Shown here piece after piece: positions 35,597-44,478 of a DNA stretch of 64,000 nt. The position numbers and the translations under genes were made by a program. The stretch's first letter is position 1, and each line of letters starts with the position of its first letter. The stretch is from Acetobacterium wieringae (GTDB lineage Bacteria > Bacillota > Clostridia > Eubacteriales > Eubacteriaceae), in NCBI RefSeq assembly GCF_001766835.1, contig NZ_LKEU01000037.1, forward strand, positions 143,146 to 207,145, written 5' to 3'. The notes beneath the pieces are model-generated. The model was not told where the DNA came from and ran no database searches. It worked only from the letters and a program-made list of their open reading frames with translations.

Positions 35597-36865
35597 ATGA
35601 AAAAAAACAGCGTCAACAATTCAACAATCGATTTTCAGCAACTGGTTGATCAACTGATGGAATGTGTCTGGGTTTTTGATCTCAGCACCAAAAAATTTCT
35701 CTATATCAGCCCGTCCATTTTCCAGCTCCGGGGTCTGACTGTCGAAGAGGCGATGAAGGAAAAACTGGAAGATTGTTTAACCGTTAGGTCGCTACAGAAA
35801 CTGAAAAACGATAGTTTGCGCCGTTATCAACGTTTTATTGACGGTGATCGCAGCAACTCGATTGTATACCATCTTGGCGACTATGAGCAGTATTGCAAAG
35901 ACGGCTCCATCAAGTATATTGAAATATCCACCCGGCTGGAATTAGACACTGCCACTGAACATGTCTTAGTTGTTGGCGTATCCCGGGATATTACCCAACG
36001 TAAACTTCATGAGAAAAATCTGATCAAAACGATCCGAACCCAGCATAAACTTATGAACGTCGAACCCACTGGAAACAATGGTGAGTTTCAATTATTTGTT
36101 TACTTTTTTGGAAAATTCAGAGTCTGCACCAAACCTCACGAAAACCCAATCAAATGGCGAACCAGCAAGACTGAAGAACTTTTTGCTTTTTTGTTGCAAA
36201 AAGAGAATCAGTATATTTCGAGAGATGAAATCCTTGAAGCTCTCTGGCCGGAAGCAGCGATGGAGAAAGCGATCAAACTCCTGCATACGACAATCTATAA
36301 TCTTAAAACTGATCTAAAAAAAACCAATGTTTGTTTTAACCTGAATCTGACGAATGGCTTTTATTTTTTTGATTCTCAGCACTTTTATTCCGATCTCAGT
36401 GAAGTACGAAAACTGCTAAACACTTCCGTTAATCCCTATGCTGAAATCGATGAAAAATCTGCCCGAGACATCGAATATGCCGTAATTTTGTATCAAGGCG
36501 ACTATCTGTCCGAAAATGATTACAGCTGGGCGTCTGCCCAAAGAGCTTTTTATCGGCGGCAATTTGAAAAGTACACCTTTATGCTTGCCCGCTATTATTT
36601 TTTGCGGCGGGACTATCGCTCCACCCGGCGTATATTGGACATGCTGATTGCGCTTGACAACCTCAATGAAGACTATCACGAGCTGCTTTTAAATGTATTT
36701 CTTTTTGATGATGATTATGCCGGTTTCATTAAGCATTATAACGATCTACTAGAAATGCTTCAACGAGAGCTGAATCAGCCCCCCACCCAGTCCATTCAAA
36801 CCCTCTATCAGCAATATCGTGATTATGCCCAAATCTGTATTAAAAAAAAGCGTGCACACTTTTAA
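35597..36865 (+). CDS. PAS-SARP/BTAD transcriptional regulator
   Basis: 422 residues. A PAS domain (about 12-135, ending V-S-R-D-I-T-Q-R) is followed by a winged-helix DNA-binding region (about 165-255; I-S-R-D-E-I-L-E-A-L-W-P) and a bacterial transcriptional activator domain made of helical repeats (about 270-410). Such proteins activate nearby genes in response to small molecules or redox state. GGAGG precedes the ATG. It is divergent from a chemoreceptor, which may be a target. Confidence 0.87.
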   Translation: MKKNSVNNSTIDFQQLVDQLMECVWVFDLSTKKFLYISPSIFQLRGLTVEEAMKEKLEDCLTVRSLQKLKNDSLRRYQRFIDGDRSNSIVYHLGDYEQYCKDGSIKYIEISTRLELDTATEHVLVVGVSRDITQRKLHEKNLIKTIRTQHKLMNVEPTGNNGEFQLFVYFFGKFRVCTKPHENPIKWRTSKTEELFAFLLQKENQYISRDEILEALWPEAAMEKAIKLLHTTIYNLKTDLKKTNVCFNLNLTNGFYFFDSQHFYSDLSEVRKLLNTSVNPYAEIDEKSARDIEYAVILYQGDYLSENDYSWASAQRAFYRRQFEKYTFMLARYYFLRRDYRSTRRILDMLIALDNLNEDYHELLLNVFLFDDDYAGFIKHYNDLLEMLQRELNQPPTQSIQTLYQQYRDYAQICIKKKRAHF

Positions 36866-36904
36866 CGTTTGCCCTGATCCCTATCATATTCGACACATAT
36901 CCAA

Positions 36905-36938
36905 AAAAAGACTGCAAACCGAAGGATGCAGTCTTTTT
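36905..36938. terminator. Bidirectional terminator
   Basis: AAAAAGACTGCA/TGCAGTCTTTTT stem between the PAS-BTAD gene and leuD. Confidence 0.83.
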
Positions 36939-36977
36939 AACGTGCTGATCTTTATGTCTTTGTTATTTGAATCGAGT

Positions 36978-37499
36978 TTAGTAATTTTTATCGGCGTAGC
37001 CAACCCAGCCGCCTTCTTTGACCAGGGTTTTGTCAAATTCGCCGACGGCAAAATCAATGGTTTCGGATTTGCCATCAGCCTGGATCACAATTTGGCTGCC
37101 ATCGACATCAATTTCCATGGTCACGGCTTTCCCGGCATAGTCTTTAAAGAGTCCATCGATGGTTGCTTTGGGTAATTCAATGGCAAACATCCCACAATTA
37201 TACATGTTCTGTCTAAAAATCCGGGCAAAACTTTCGGCAATCACGACGTTGATGCCATTGACTTCCAGGGCCCAGGGGGCATGTTCACGGGACGAACCGC
37301 AACCAAAGTTTTCCCGGGTCACAATGACCGCCTTATCCTCGGTATCAGCCCGGGAAAAGCCGGGCAAGACCAGATCCTCCAGCAGATTGGGCTTTAAGGC
37401 CTCTTTGGTAATTTCGGTCAGATATTTGGCCGGGATGATCTCATCGGTGTTAATATCACTACGATCTAAAAATAATACATTTCCTTTAAATGTCTTCAT
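36978..37499 (-). CDS. leuD: 3-isopropylmalate dehydratase small subunit (LeuD-like)
   Basis: 173 residues of the aconitase swivel domain. T-D-E-I-I-P-A-K-Y-L near residue 17 and the substrate loop G-C-G-S-S-R-E-H-A-P-W-A-L near residue 65 are diagnostic. The Y-L-T-E loop does not clearly separate isopropylmalate from homoaconitate or dimethylmalate use. It follows leuC by 15 nt in one operon. Neither leuA nor leuB is nearby, so a specialised hydro-lyase is possible. Confidence 0.88.
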   Translation of the reverse strand: MKTFKGNVLFLDRSDINTDEIIPAKYLTEITKEALKPNLLEDLVLPGFSRADTEDKAVIVTRENFGCGSSREHAPWALEVNGINVVIAESFARIFRQNMYNCGMFAIELPKATIDGLFKDYAGKAVTMEIDVDGSQIVIQADGKSETIDFAVGEFDKTLVKEGGWVGYADKNY

Positions 37500-37514
37500 G
37501 TCCTTCCCCCTTTT

Positions 37515-38801
37515 CTAAGCTTTGTATAAGTCGGAATTTTCAATGGTTCCGCTAATGGCTGCCGCTGCTGCCGAGGCCGGACTCATCAAATGAACCATGC
37601 CGCCCTTACCCATCCGGCCGTTGAAATTACGGTTGGTGGTGGAGGCGCAGGCTTCGCCTTCGGCCAGCACCCCGTTGCTCATCCCCAGACAGGCGCCGCA
37701 GGTCGGGTTGGTCACACAGAAACCGGCATCCTGGAAGATTTCGATGATGCCTTCTTTTAATGCCTGCGAATAAATAGCCGGGGTCGCCGGGCTGACAATG
37801 GCGCGGACAGTATCGCTGATTTTTTTGCCCTTGAGGACTTCAGCCGCGATCCGCAGATCTTCAATCCGGCCATTGGTGCAGCTGCCGATATAGATCTGAT
37901 CGACTTTGGTACCGGACACTTCGGCCACGGTTTTGACCTGATCGGGTTTGTAACCGACCGTAACCATCGGTTGCAGTTGTGAGACATTGTAAGTAAGCAC
38001 CCGTTCGTAGTCGGCATCCGCATCGGAAACCCATTTAGAATAATCGGCCAGAGCGTCTTCTTTGGTAGCGAATTCGTCCTGGATGAAGTCCCAGAGATAA
38101 TCGACGGTGGTCATATCCGGATAGCAGATCCCGCAGGTGCCACCGGCTTCAATGGCCATATTGCACAAAGTCATCCGGGATTCCATCGACATCGCATCGA
38201 CAACGGGACCGGTAAATTCAATGACCATATTGGTTGCACCGTTCACAGTCAGCTCTTTAATGATAAAGAGGATCAGATCCTTAGCATAAACGCCTGGTTG
38301 CAGGGACCCGGTTAAAACAATTTTAATGGTTTTAGGAAAATGAAAGGCGCAAACTCCTTTTAGAATCCCAACTTCCAGATCGGTGGTACCGATTCCGGCG
38401 GCAAAAGCCCCAAAGGCCCCATGGGTACAGGTGTGTGAATCGCCCATGATGATGGTGTAGCCGGGTCGGACAAATCCCTTTTCCGGGAAGATGGCGTGAC
38501 AGACGCCGTTTCTGCCCACATCAAAAAAGTCCTTTATGTCATGTCTCCGGGCCCAATCCCGGAGGATTTTGCCCTGTTCGGCGGTTTTGGAATCCTTGGC
38601 GGGGGTGACATGGTCGATAACGGCCTTAATCTTTTCGGGATCGAAAACCCGATCCATCCCCCGGGCCATCAGATCGGTGATGGCAATTGGTGTGGTGATT
38701 TCATGACAGAAAACCCGGTCCAGTTTTAACACATGTGTATCTGGAAACGGCTCATCTACCCGATGTGCATCAAATATTTTTTCAGCTATTGTCTTACCCA
38801 T
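37515..38801 (-). CDS. leuC: 3-isopropylmalate dehydratase large subunit (LeuC-like)
   Basis: 428 residues of the aconitase superfamily. The [4Fe-4S] ligands are visible in G-S-C-T-N-G-R near residue 305 and P-T-C-G-A-C-L-G near 365; D-S-H-T-C-T-H-G near 120 and R-N-F-N-G-R-M-G near 390 are active-site motifs. Length fits the archaeal/clostridial LeuC class. With leuD it should isomerise 2- to 3-isopropylmalate, or a close analogue. A promoter lies 50 nt upstream. Confidence 0.9.
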   Translation of the reverse strand: MGKTIAEKIFDAHRVDEPFPDTHVLKLDRVFCHEITTPIAITDLMARGMDRVFDPEKIKAVIDHVTPAKDSKTAEQGKILRDWARRHDIKDFFDVGRNGVCHAIFPEKGFVRPGYTIIMGDSHTCTHGAFGAFAAGIGTTDLEVGILKGVCAFHFPKTIKIVLTGSLQPGVYAKDLILFIIKELTVNGATNMVIEFTGPVVDAMSMESRMTLCNMAIEAGGTCGICYPDMTTVDYLWDFIQDEFATKEDALADYSKWVSDADADYERVLTYNVSQLQPMVTVGYKPDQVKTVAEVSGTKVDQIYIGSCTNGRIEDLRIAAEVLKGKKISDTVRAIVSPATPAIYSQALKEGIIEIFQDAGFCVTNPTCGACLGMSNGVLAEGEACASTTNRNFNGRMGKGGMVHLMSPASAAAAAISGTIENSDLYKA

Positions 38802-38851
38802 TTTAATCTCCTTCTTTTTGTCACTTTCTTAATCTCAATAAACTCTTCTCT

Positions 38852-38880
38852 ATTATGACATAAACCTGTAAATAGATCAA
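38852..38880 (-). promoter_or_regulatory. leuCD promoter
   Basis: Minus strand TTGATC (38875-38880), 17-bp spacer, CATAAT (38852-38857). No T-box or leader peptide seen in the 50-nt leader. Confidence 0.55.
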
Positions 38881-38951
38881 TAAACCATAACAAATCAATC
38901 CCGCTGGCTGCAAATATTTTCAGACTGACGAAAACTTTTTTTATTTCCCGC

Positions 38952-38982
38952 TTGACTCTAACCTTAGGTCATAGCTTATGAT
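38952..38982 (+). promoter_or_regulatory. MerR-type promoter upstream of the TipA-like gene
   Basis: TTGACT (38952-38957), 19-bp spacer, TATGAT (38977-38982). The spacer contains CTAA-CC-TTAG with flanking GAC/GTC. It is the third long-spacer promoter in the window, so autogenous activation by the TipA-like protein is likely. Confidence 0.75.
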
Positions 38983-39056
38983 AGAAGCAGGTCAGGGAAA
39001 ACCAGACCGAAGAAACATCGATCGATTGTTACAAGCTTTCAGTACGAACAATTATT

Positions 39057-39164
39057 GCTTTGATGTTGGTTTCCGCAAACAATTTTGTAACGTGTAGGCG
39101 AACAGTTCGTAGAACTGTACGCCGTACAGTGTAGAAATTGTTTAGCGCAAACCAGCAGCAAAGC
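39057..39164 (+). other. 108-nt extended stem-loop in the TipA leader
   Basis: Nested complementary arms: GCTTTG/CAAAGC, TGGTTT/AAACCA, AAACAATTT/AAATTGTTT, GGCG/CGCC and the perfect inner hairpin ACAGTTC-GTA-GAACTGT. It lies in the 220-nt leader between the MerR-type promoter and the start codon. It may be a leader regulator or a small palindromic repeat. No attC consensus ends are present. Confidence 0.55.
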
Positions 39165-39211
39165 TCACGGCACTTTAGAACAAGCCGACAAATACCAGTA
39201 AGGAGAAGCCA

Positions 39212-39949
39212 ATGAAAATGACGGTTAAGGAAGTGGCGACGCTTACCGGGGTCAGTGTGCGCACCCTTCACTACTACCATCGTGAAGGAATTCTGATTCC
39301 CTGTGAGATCACCGAAAATAAGTATCGATACTACGACACGGCCAATCTGGCCCAGCTCCAGAATATTCTGTTCTTACGGGAACTGGATTTTTCGATCCAG
39401 GAAATCAAAGGGATTCTGGCCGACCCCAACTATGACGAAATGGATGCCTTTAAAAAGCAACGCCACCTGCTGCTGCTCAAACGACACCGTCTGGACAAAC
39501 TGATTGCCTTGCTGGACCAAAAATTAGAAGGAGAAAAAACCATGAATTTTAAACCATTTGATATGAGTGAAATTGAAGCGAACAAGAAACAATACGAAAC
39601 CGAGGTAAAAACACGTTGGGGCAAAACAGACGCCTACCGCCAAAGCCAGCAAAAAACCAATGGCTATAGCCCGGATCAGTGGGAAGCCATCCACAATGAA
39701 ACAGAAGCCATCTATGCCGGCTTTGTTGCCAATATGAATAAAGATGCCGCTGACCCGGTGGTTCAGGAGCTGGTTGCCCAGTGGCAAGACAACATTACCC
39801 GACACTACTATGACTGTACAAAAGAAATCCTGGCTGGATTGGGGCTGATGTATGTTCACGATGAGCGCTTCAAAGAAAACATCGACAGCCATGCCGAGGG
39901 CCTGGCCCAGTTCATGAGCGATGCCATTGCAATTTTTTCCAGTAAATAA
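39212..39949 (+). CDS. MerR-family regulator with TipAS antibiotic-recognition domain
   Basis: 245 residues: MerR winged HTH (V-K-E-V-A-T-L-T-G-V-S-V-R-T-L-H-Y-Y-H near residues 4-22), dimerisation helix, and a TipAS domain (about 115-240) with the helical pattern found in TipAL and Mta, which binds peptide antibiotics or other amphipathic drugs. GGAGAAG precedes the ATG. At residue 111 an internal ATG (39542) has a perfect AAGGAG 8 nt upstream, which could give a separate 135-residue TipAS form, as known for Streptomyces tipA. Confidence 0.9.
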   Translation: MKMTVKEVATLTGVSVRTLHYYHREGILIPCEITENKYRYYDTANLAQLQNILFLRELDFSIQEIKGILADPNYDEMDAFKKQRHLLLLKRHRLDKLIALLDQKLEGEKTMNFKPFDMSEIEANKKQYETEVKTRWGKTDAYRQSQQKTNGYSPDQWEAIHNETEAIYAGFVANMNKDAADPVVQELVAQWQDNITRHYYDCTKEILAGLGLMYVHDERFKENIDSHAEGLAQFMSDAIAIFSSK

Positions 39950-39988
39950 GGAATAATCCCCATTATTTATATTTTTACATCAAAAATT

Positions 39989-40037
39989 AAGAACCATTTG
40001 GGCAATTCTACCACGAACTTCCCAAATGGTTCTTTTT
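39989..40037 (+). terminator. Terminator of the TipA-like gene
   Basis: AAGAACCATTTGGG/CCCAAATGGTTCTT stem with an 18-nt loop, followed by TTTT. Confidence 0.82.
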
Positions 40038-40132
40038 ATTTATCCCTTTGCGTTTACAACTTTGCTCACCCGCCAATAATCTGGGGGTACTTAGAAGATT
40101 TCTTACAACACATACCAGTTGCCGCTTAAATC

Positions 40133-40186
40133 TTCATAAAATCGTAATCTGTTGTTAACATAAAGTTCATATTCATCTGCTATGAT
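40133..40186 (+). promoter_or_regulatory. Phased TTMAYA repeats (possible Pho box) and -10
   Basis: TTCATA (40133), GTAATC (40144), TTAACA (40155) and TTCATA (40166) are exactly 11 bp apart, as in PhoP/PhoB boxes, and end just before TATGAT (40181-40186). The leader then holds a 10-codon frame (40227-40259) and a small palindrome (40250-40265). Confidence 0.45.
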
Positions 40187-40317
40187 TAAGATACCAATCA
40201 GGCAACATGACAATACGGAGTTGCTGATGATTGAAAAAAATAACTTGGCCACTGACTGATCAGTGTCCCTTATCCTGATTTAGCCGCTTGGTTAATCACA
40301 TATTTTAGGAGAATAAC

Positions 40318-40710
40318 ATGAACCAATATACTTTAAATAATGCTTTTACCCTGTCTGATCTGGAAAAGACGATGACCAAAATCACTCAGCATATTAATCC
40401 CTCTCAGCTAAAATACCTTTTTGAACAGCCCCAGAAAAGCTGCCTGAAATATTTAAAGAGCCTCTGGACGGAGATTAACATCGAAAACCACTGTAATCTG
40501 ACCGGCATCGATTTTAGCCAGGTTCACAAAACGGCGGATATTGAAATTCCCGAAACCCTCGACAATCAGTGCCGGGAATGTCTCAATACCAGCAAAAACA
40601 AACTTTCAGCCTATGAGCAGCTGTTTCTTTCCAACTATAATCTGGCCATGAATGACTTTGCCGATGACACCATTAAGGGCACCTATTCCAGCTACGACCA
40701 CTATTTATAA
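40318..40710 (+). CDS. Hypothetical protein, possibly phosphate-regulated
   Basis: 130 residues, soluble and mostly helical, with no family recognised. TTTTAGGAG precedes the ATG. The upstream 11-bp phased repeats suggest response-regulator control. It converges with the surface-protein gene 20 nt away, with no terminator seen between them. Confidence 0.72.
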   Translation: MNQYTLNNAFTLSDLEKTMTKITQHINPSQLKYLFEQPQKSCLKYLKSLWTEINIENHCNLTGIDFSQVHKTADIEIPETLDNQCRECLNTSKNKLSAYEQLFLSNYNLAMNDFADDTIKGTYSSYDHYL

Positions 40711-40729
40711 TCAGCAAAATTTAGCTGTA

Positions 40730-42361
40730 TTAGAATCCGAAATCCGTAAAATTATTATCCAGATGATATTTGATGTTGCTGTCATGAAGCTTGGCATTGG
40801 TGGTTTCAAGCAACTCCCCGAACATCACATTGGGAAATTCATAAAGATCCCCACCAAGGGGTTTTGCGGCGGTCCACTCGTTGGTGCTGCTAATATCATA
40901 GGGGGCATCACTGGCACCGCTCTCAGTGACCATAATTCTGTTATCCCCGGGTGTACCAAAGTCAAATGCTAAGATCATTGGATCTTTGGGATGATAATCC
41001 CAGACTGTTGATTTCCAGAGATGACAGGCATTGATCTTAATCGTCCCGCCATTTTGAGTTGTTTCGATCACCTCATAATAACCGCCAAGGTTCTGACCCA
41101 GCGATGCGGCAAAAGTTCGATCGATGCAATAGCGATCGGTGAAATAAAGAATGTGGGTTGTCGGTTCAATGTAAGCATACCAGAGCCCATCCATTTTACT
41201 GATAAAATCTTCACTGGTCAGATTCCCGATAAAGGGTCTGGCAGTGGAACCCGGTGCTGCCGCACCTTTATCGACGATAACGATCCGGATCCCTTCCAGT
41301 CGATAGGATAAACCCGAGGTGCCAGCACTTTCACCGTTTTTAGCCCAATCCAGCCAGCCGACATTCTGGGCGTGAACATGATAGTAAACATCATAATCTT
41401 CCGCATCGGCACCGGTTAGGCGAATCCCGATCCCTTCGAGACGCAAAGACCGCCCCGAAGTACCGCTCATCTCGCCATCACTGACCCAGTCCTGCCAACC
41501 GACATTCTGGACATGGGTACGATACTCAATCCCCACATCGACGGTCTCGTCATTCTGCTTAATCTCAATCCCTTCCAGCCGCAACGACTGTCCCGAGGTA
41601 CCACTCATCTCACCATCACTGACCCAGCCCTGCCAGCCGACATTCTGAACGTGGGTGCGATATGAACAATTCAGGTCGCTGTCGACAAAAGGTAACTGAT
41701 GGGCAGTTGCATACTGCTGGGCGAAGCTGTCTTTTTCGCCAAAAATAATAATATTAGGCGAGGATTCAAAAGCGTTGTCGGCAATGCTGACCACCGTATT
41801 TGGTATGGTGACCTTAAACAAATTGCGACAGGAACCAAAAGTATAGTTATCAATGGTGCTAACCTGCTCTGGTACGGCAATGCTGGTCAGCAAATCGCAA
41901 CGGGCAAAGGCACCATAACCGATGCTAGTAACCGTTTCTGGAATGTTGATGCTTTCTAGCACACTACATTCCCAGAAAGCATTGGCACCGATGGTCTCAA
42001 GTTTTTGTGGCAGTTCAATGCTTTTCAGCCCGGTACATCCCCAGAAGGCATCGCCACCGATGGATACAACCCCTTCCGGCAAAACAAGACTTTTCAGATT
42101 GACACAATGGGAAAAGGCAAAATCGCCGATACTGTTCACCGTTTTTCCATCCAACGTCGACGGAATGATCACCTCACCGCCACCGCCTAGATATTTAACA
42201 ATTCTCACCCCGGTCTGGTTTTCCTCAAATTGAAAATCTGCTTCAATTGCCTTCACCGGGACAACTATGGTTTCATTTTGGGCCAGTACCATAACGGGTA
42301 ATAACCCAATTAAGAGTAAACTTGTCAGTAGGCAAATCGCTTTTCTCAGATACCTTTTCAT
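40730..42361 (-). CDS. Secreted BspA-type LRR protein with three ChW repeats
   Basis: 543 residues. A signal peptide (basic start, hydrophobic core to V-L-A-Q near residue 30) is followed by LRR_5 (BspA-like) repeats with the L-x-x-I-x-I-P pattern (about 45-225), three clostridial hydrophobic-W repeats of about 48 residues each (N-V-G-W...G-T-S-G...R-L-E-G; about 235-370), and a C-terminal domain without LPXTG. AAGGAGG lies 8 nt before the chosen ATG; upstream ATGs sit in the binding site. A surface adhesin or matrix protein is likely. Confidence 0.86.
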   Translation of the reverse strand: MKRYLRKAICLLTSLLLIGLLPVMVLAQNETIVVPVKAIEADFQFEENQTGVRIVKYLGGGGEVIIPSTLDGKTVNSIGDFAFSHCVNLKSLVLPEGVVSIGGDAFWGCTGLKSIELPQKLETIGANAFWECSVLESINIPETVTSIGYGAFARCDLLTSIAVPEQVSTIDNYTFGSCRNLFKVTIPNTVVSIADNAFESSPNIIIFGEKDSFAQQYATAHQLPFVDSDLNCSYRTHVQNVGWQGWVSDGEMSGTSGQSLRLEGIEIKQNDETVDVGIEYRTHVQNVGWQDWVSDGEMSGTSGRSLRLEGIGIRLTGADAEDYDVYYHVHAQNVGWLDWAKNGESAGTSGLSYRLEGIRIVIVDKGAAAPGSTARPFIGNLTSEDFISKMDGLWYAYIEPTTHILYFTDRYCIDRTFAASLGQNLGGYYEVIETTQNGGTIKINACHLWKSTVWDYHPKDPMILAFDFGTPGDNRIMVTESGASDAPYDISSTNEWTAAKPLGGDLYEFPNVMFGELLETTNAKLHDSNIKYHLDNNFTDFGF

Positions 42362-42690
42362 AATCATTTCCTCCTTGTATTTTGAACCATTTGTTAAGTC
42401 CATCACCAATTGGAAACAGCAAATCCCTGAGTTCTGAAACTGTAATGCAAGTTGCTTCTTTCTATTTTTCTACCCTTTATAAAGACGCTAAAACTCGAAT
42501 CCCAGTCAATTTCTAAATTTTCCCAATAATACCGGGTCTGTGAATGACAAATAGAATCATGTTTTTGATTGATTCAGGGTTTGATTTAATTTCTGGATTC
42601 TACCATCGCGATACCTGTTTTGGGAATAATCCCCATTTTATCTAATAAAATACCATTCTTTCCTGATTCAATTCCAAACCAAATAAGAAA
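42362..42690. other. Intergenic region without recognised gene
   Basis: AT-rich spacer upstream of the surface protein gene. A promoter for that gene is expected here, but I could not identify a convincing one. Confidence 0.4.
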
Positions 42691-42722
42691 AGCCACTCAT
42701 TTTTTATTTAAAATGGGTGGCT
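42691..42722 (-). terminator. Terminator of MFS permease 1
   Basis: AGCCACYCATTTT/AAAATGRGTGGCT stem, with TTTTCTTATTT following on the minus strand. Confidence 0.7.
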
Positions 42723-42755
42723 ATCTTTTCTCTTATTTTGGAGATATTGTCTTTT

Positions 42756-43946
42756 CTAAGACTGTTGCGGTGCCTCAGGCATTGGTGCCCCACCTTTTAA
42801 TGGATTGACAATCAGGAAGATCACAAAGAATACGGTTGTCACAGCGACACTAACGGCAATTGGCGCTGTTACCGCATCACCGGTAATACCAGCAATGGCG
42901 CCAATCCAATAGGTTGACAGGAAACCGAAGAGGTTCATCCCGGCCATAAAGAAGGATACTCCCAAAGCCATCTGCGATGGTTTAACGGTCATTGAAATCA
43001 GCATCATACTGGCCGGAATCAACGTTGACATGGCAAAGCCTTCAATGAAAACACCGACTGACAACAGCGCAATATTGCTGGCAAAAACAACCAGGGCGAA
43101 ACCGATTGCCGCCAGAGCATAACCAACCGCCATGATAAAGCGGCCGGAGATTTTAAACAGTTTGCCAAAAACCGAACCAGCGACCATGCCGCCGATGGTT
43201 AGAAGGGCCAGAACAATACCGGCGGTGGCAGTCGTTCCCATGCCACGTTCGACAATCAGGGTCGACATGTTAACCAGCATCGGATAAACTGACAGGGTAT
43301 AGATCCCATATACCAGAACGATAATAAACAATTTAACCGGCAGTTTTTCTTTAGGTGCTTTCTGGGTTTCCGCGGTAACCGGTGCTTGCGCAGGCTCCGG
43401 CAGGAAAAAAATAACCAGCAGTAGTGAGATTATACCCAGCGCATGAGGCAGGAAGCTGTAATTCCATCCAATCCCGGCAAAATAGCCGCCCATAAATTGA
43501 AGAACCATCCCGCCGATATTCATGGCCAGGGTGACCATACCCGTCATGGTTGCGACCTTATCGCCTTCATAAACACCCATAACCAGTGAATTGGCCAGTG
43601 GTGACATGATCCCCAGACCGATCCCAAAGACGGCCCGCTCAATCAGGATAACGGAGAAGTCGGTGGCAAAATAGGGAGCGACCCCACCGAGGACGAAGAG
43701 TGTCATCCCCAGTACTGCCAGGGTTCGGTATTTAACCTTGCTACCAGCGACCGACCCAGCAATCAGGGTTGCGGGAATTACGGTTAATGAGGGCAGTGTT
43801 GATACCAGCAAAAGCGTGGTAATCGGAAGATCTGAGAATTGTACAAAAATTGCATTCAGAGCCGGAGTAATGGTTCCGACACCCATTCCGAAAAACGCCA
43901 TGGCCAAAATTGTAAAGGTAGAGATTGGTTTTACTTGTTGTTTCAT
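42756..43946 (-). CDS. MFS transporter 1 of the TetR locus
   Basis: 396 residues with 12 predicted helices and the central loop rich in Ala, Pro and Lys near residue 195. G-M-G-V-G-T-I-T-P-A-L-N near residue 20 and G-I-G-L-G-I-M-S-P-L near 113 fit the small-solute MFS class. AAAAGGAGG precedes the ATG. A corrinoid-protein remnant lies upstream in the same transcript, and the promoter carries the TetR-type operator. It may import a methylated substrate for the C1 pathway, or export a toxic product. Confidence 0.86.
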   Translation of the reverse strand: MKQQVKPISTFTILAMAFFGMGVGTITPALNAIFVQFSDLPITTLLLVSTLPSLTVIPATLIAGSVAGSKVKYRTLAVLGMTLFVLGGVAPYFATDFSVILIERAVFGIGLGIMSPLANSLVMGVYEGDKVATMTGMVTLAMNIGGMVLQFMGGYFAGIGWNYSFLPHALGIISLLLVIFFLPEPAQAPVTAETQKAPKEKLPVKLFIIVLVYGIYTLSVYPMLVNMSTLIVERGMGTTATAGIVLALLTIGGMVAGSVFGKLFKISGRFIMAVGYALAAIGFALVVFASNIALLSVGVFIEGFAMSTLIPASMMLISMTVKPSQMALGVSFFMAGMNLFGFLSTYWIGAIAGITGDAVTAPIAVSVAVTTVFFVIFLIVNPLKGGAPMPEAPQQS

Positions 43947-44060
43947 TTTTTCCTCCTTTTAATTTTATTTGTGATTTAAGTGATTAAAAACAACCACAAA
44001 TTTACGTGTTTACGATTTCCGTGATGTCAACTTGACTGAAATCTATTTTGTCGGTGAACG

Positions 44061-44185
44061 TTATGCTGTTACCAGTTCTTTTTCTTTTGCAGCGGCACTG
44101 TCAGCATCCGGAGCGTAACCATCAGCACCAACGTCAACAGCCTCTTCCGGTGTAACCGGGGCACACCCACAATCACCTTAACATC
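44061..44185 (-). pseudogene. Remnant of a corrinoid-protein gene (C-terminal about 41 codons, frameshifted)
   Basis: The minus strand encodes D-V-K-V-I-V-G, then one frame change, then A-P-V-T-P-E-E-A-V-D-V-G-A-D-G-Y-A-P-D-A and a TAA. This matches the end of B12-binding proteins (G-G-A-P-V-T...G-A-D-G-Y-A-x-D-A) of methyltransferase systems. The sequence upstream is no longer recognisable. The remnant lies between the TetR-controlled promoter and MFS permease 1, showing that this operon once included a methyltransfer system. Confidence 0.72.
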
Positions 44186-44352
44186 TCCCTTCCTCCCGTT
44201 AAATGAATTCAATGTTCTTACGAAATAAGCAGATCTGAATAATTTTGGCCGTTTTTATGACAATCTAATCATTTCTGTCGAAACGCATAATAACGGCTTC
44301 CATCTCATGTTAATGAGGTTTTTATAAGACTTACCGTCCCAGATCGTTTGAT

Positions 44353-44401
44353 TTAACCGGTTCAATAAATGTATTGTAATCGGTTTTTTACGAAAAGTCA
44401 A
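44353..44401 (-). promoter_or_regulatory. MFS 1 promoter with TetR-type operator
   Basis: Minus strand TTGACT (44396-44401), 17-bp spacer, TACAAT (44373-44378), and the dyad TTAACCGGTTCA (44353-44364) eight bases downstream. Same layout as the promoters at 4529-4578 and 46483-46532. Confidence 0.72.
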
Positions 44402-44422
44402 TACATTTTACATTTATTTAAT

Positions 44423-44436
44423 TTTAACTGGTTAAA
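44423..44436 (+). promoter_or_regulatory. TetR-type operator of the tetR gene
   Basis: TTTAACTGGTTAAA, a 14-bp palindrome with one central mismatch to TTAACCGGTTAA. A possible -10 TACATT (44409-44414) lies nine bases upstream on the plus strand. Confidence 0.62.
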
Positions 44437-44478
44437 TATAATTTATTTGCATCTATTTATTAAAAGTGTTAGAATAAA

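Noticed and set aside
38802..38880. T-box or leucine leader peptide before leuCD
   Set aside because: The leader is only about 45 nt and contains no T-box sequence or Leu-codon run.
39057..39164. Integron attC site
   Set aside because: The fold is right in size, but the required GTTRRRY and RYYYAAC ends are absent and no integrase is nearby.
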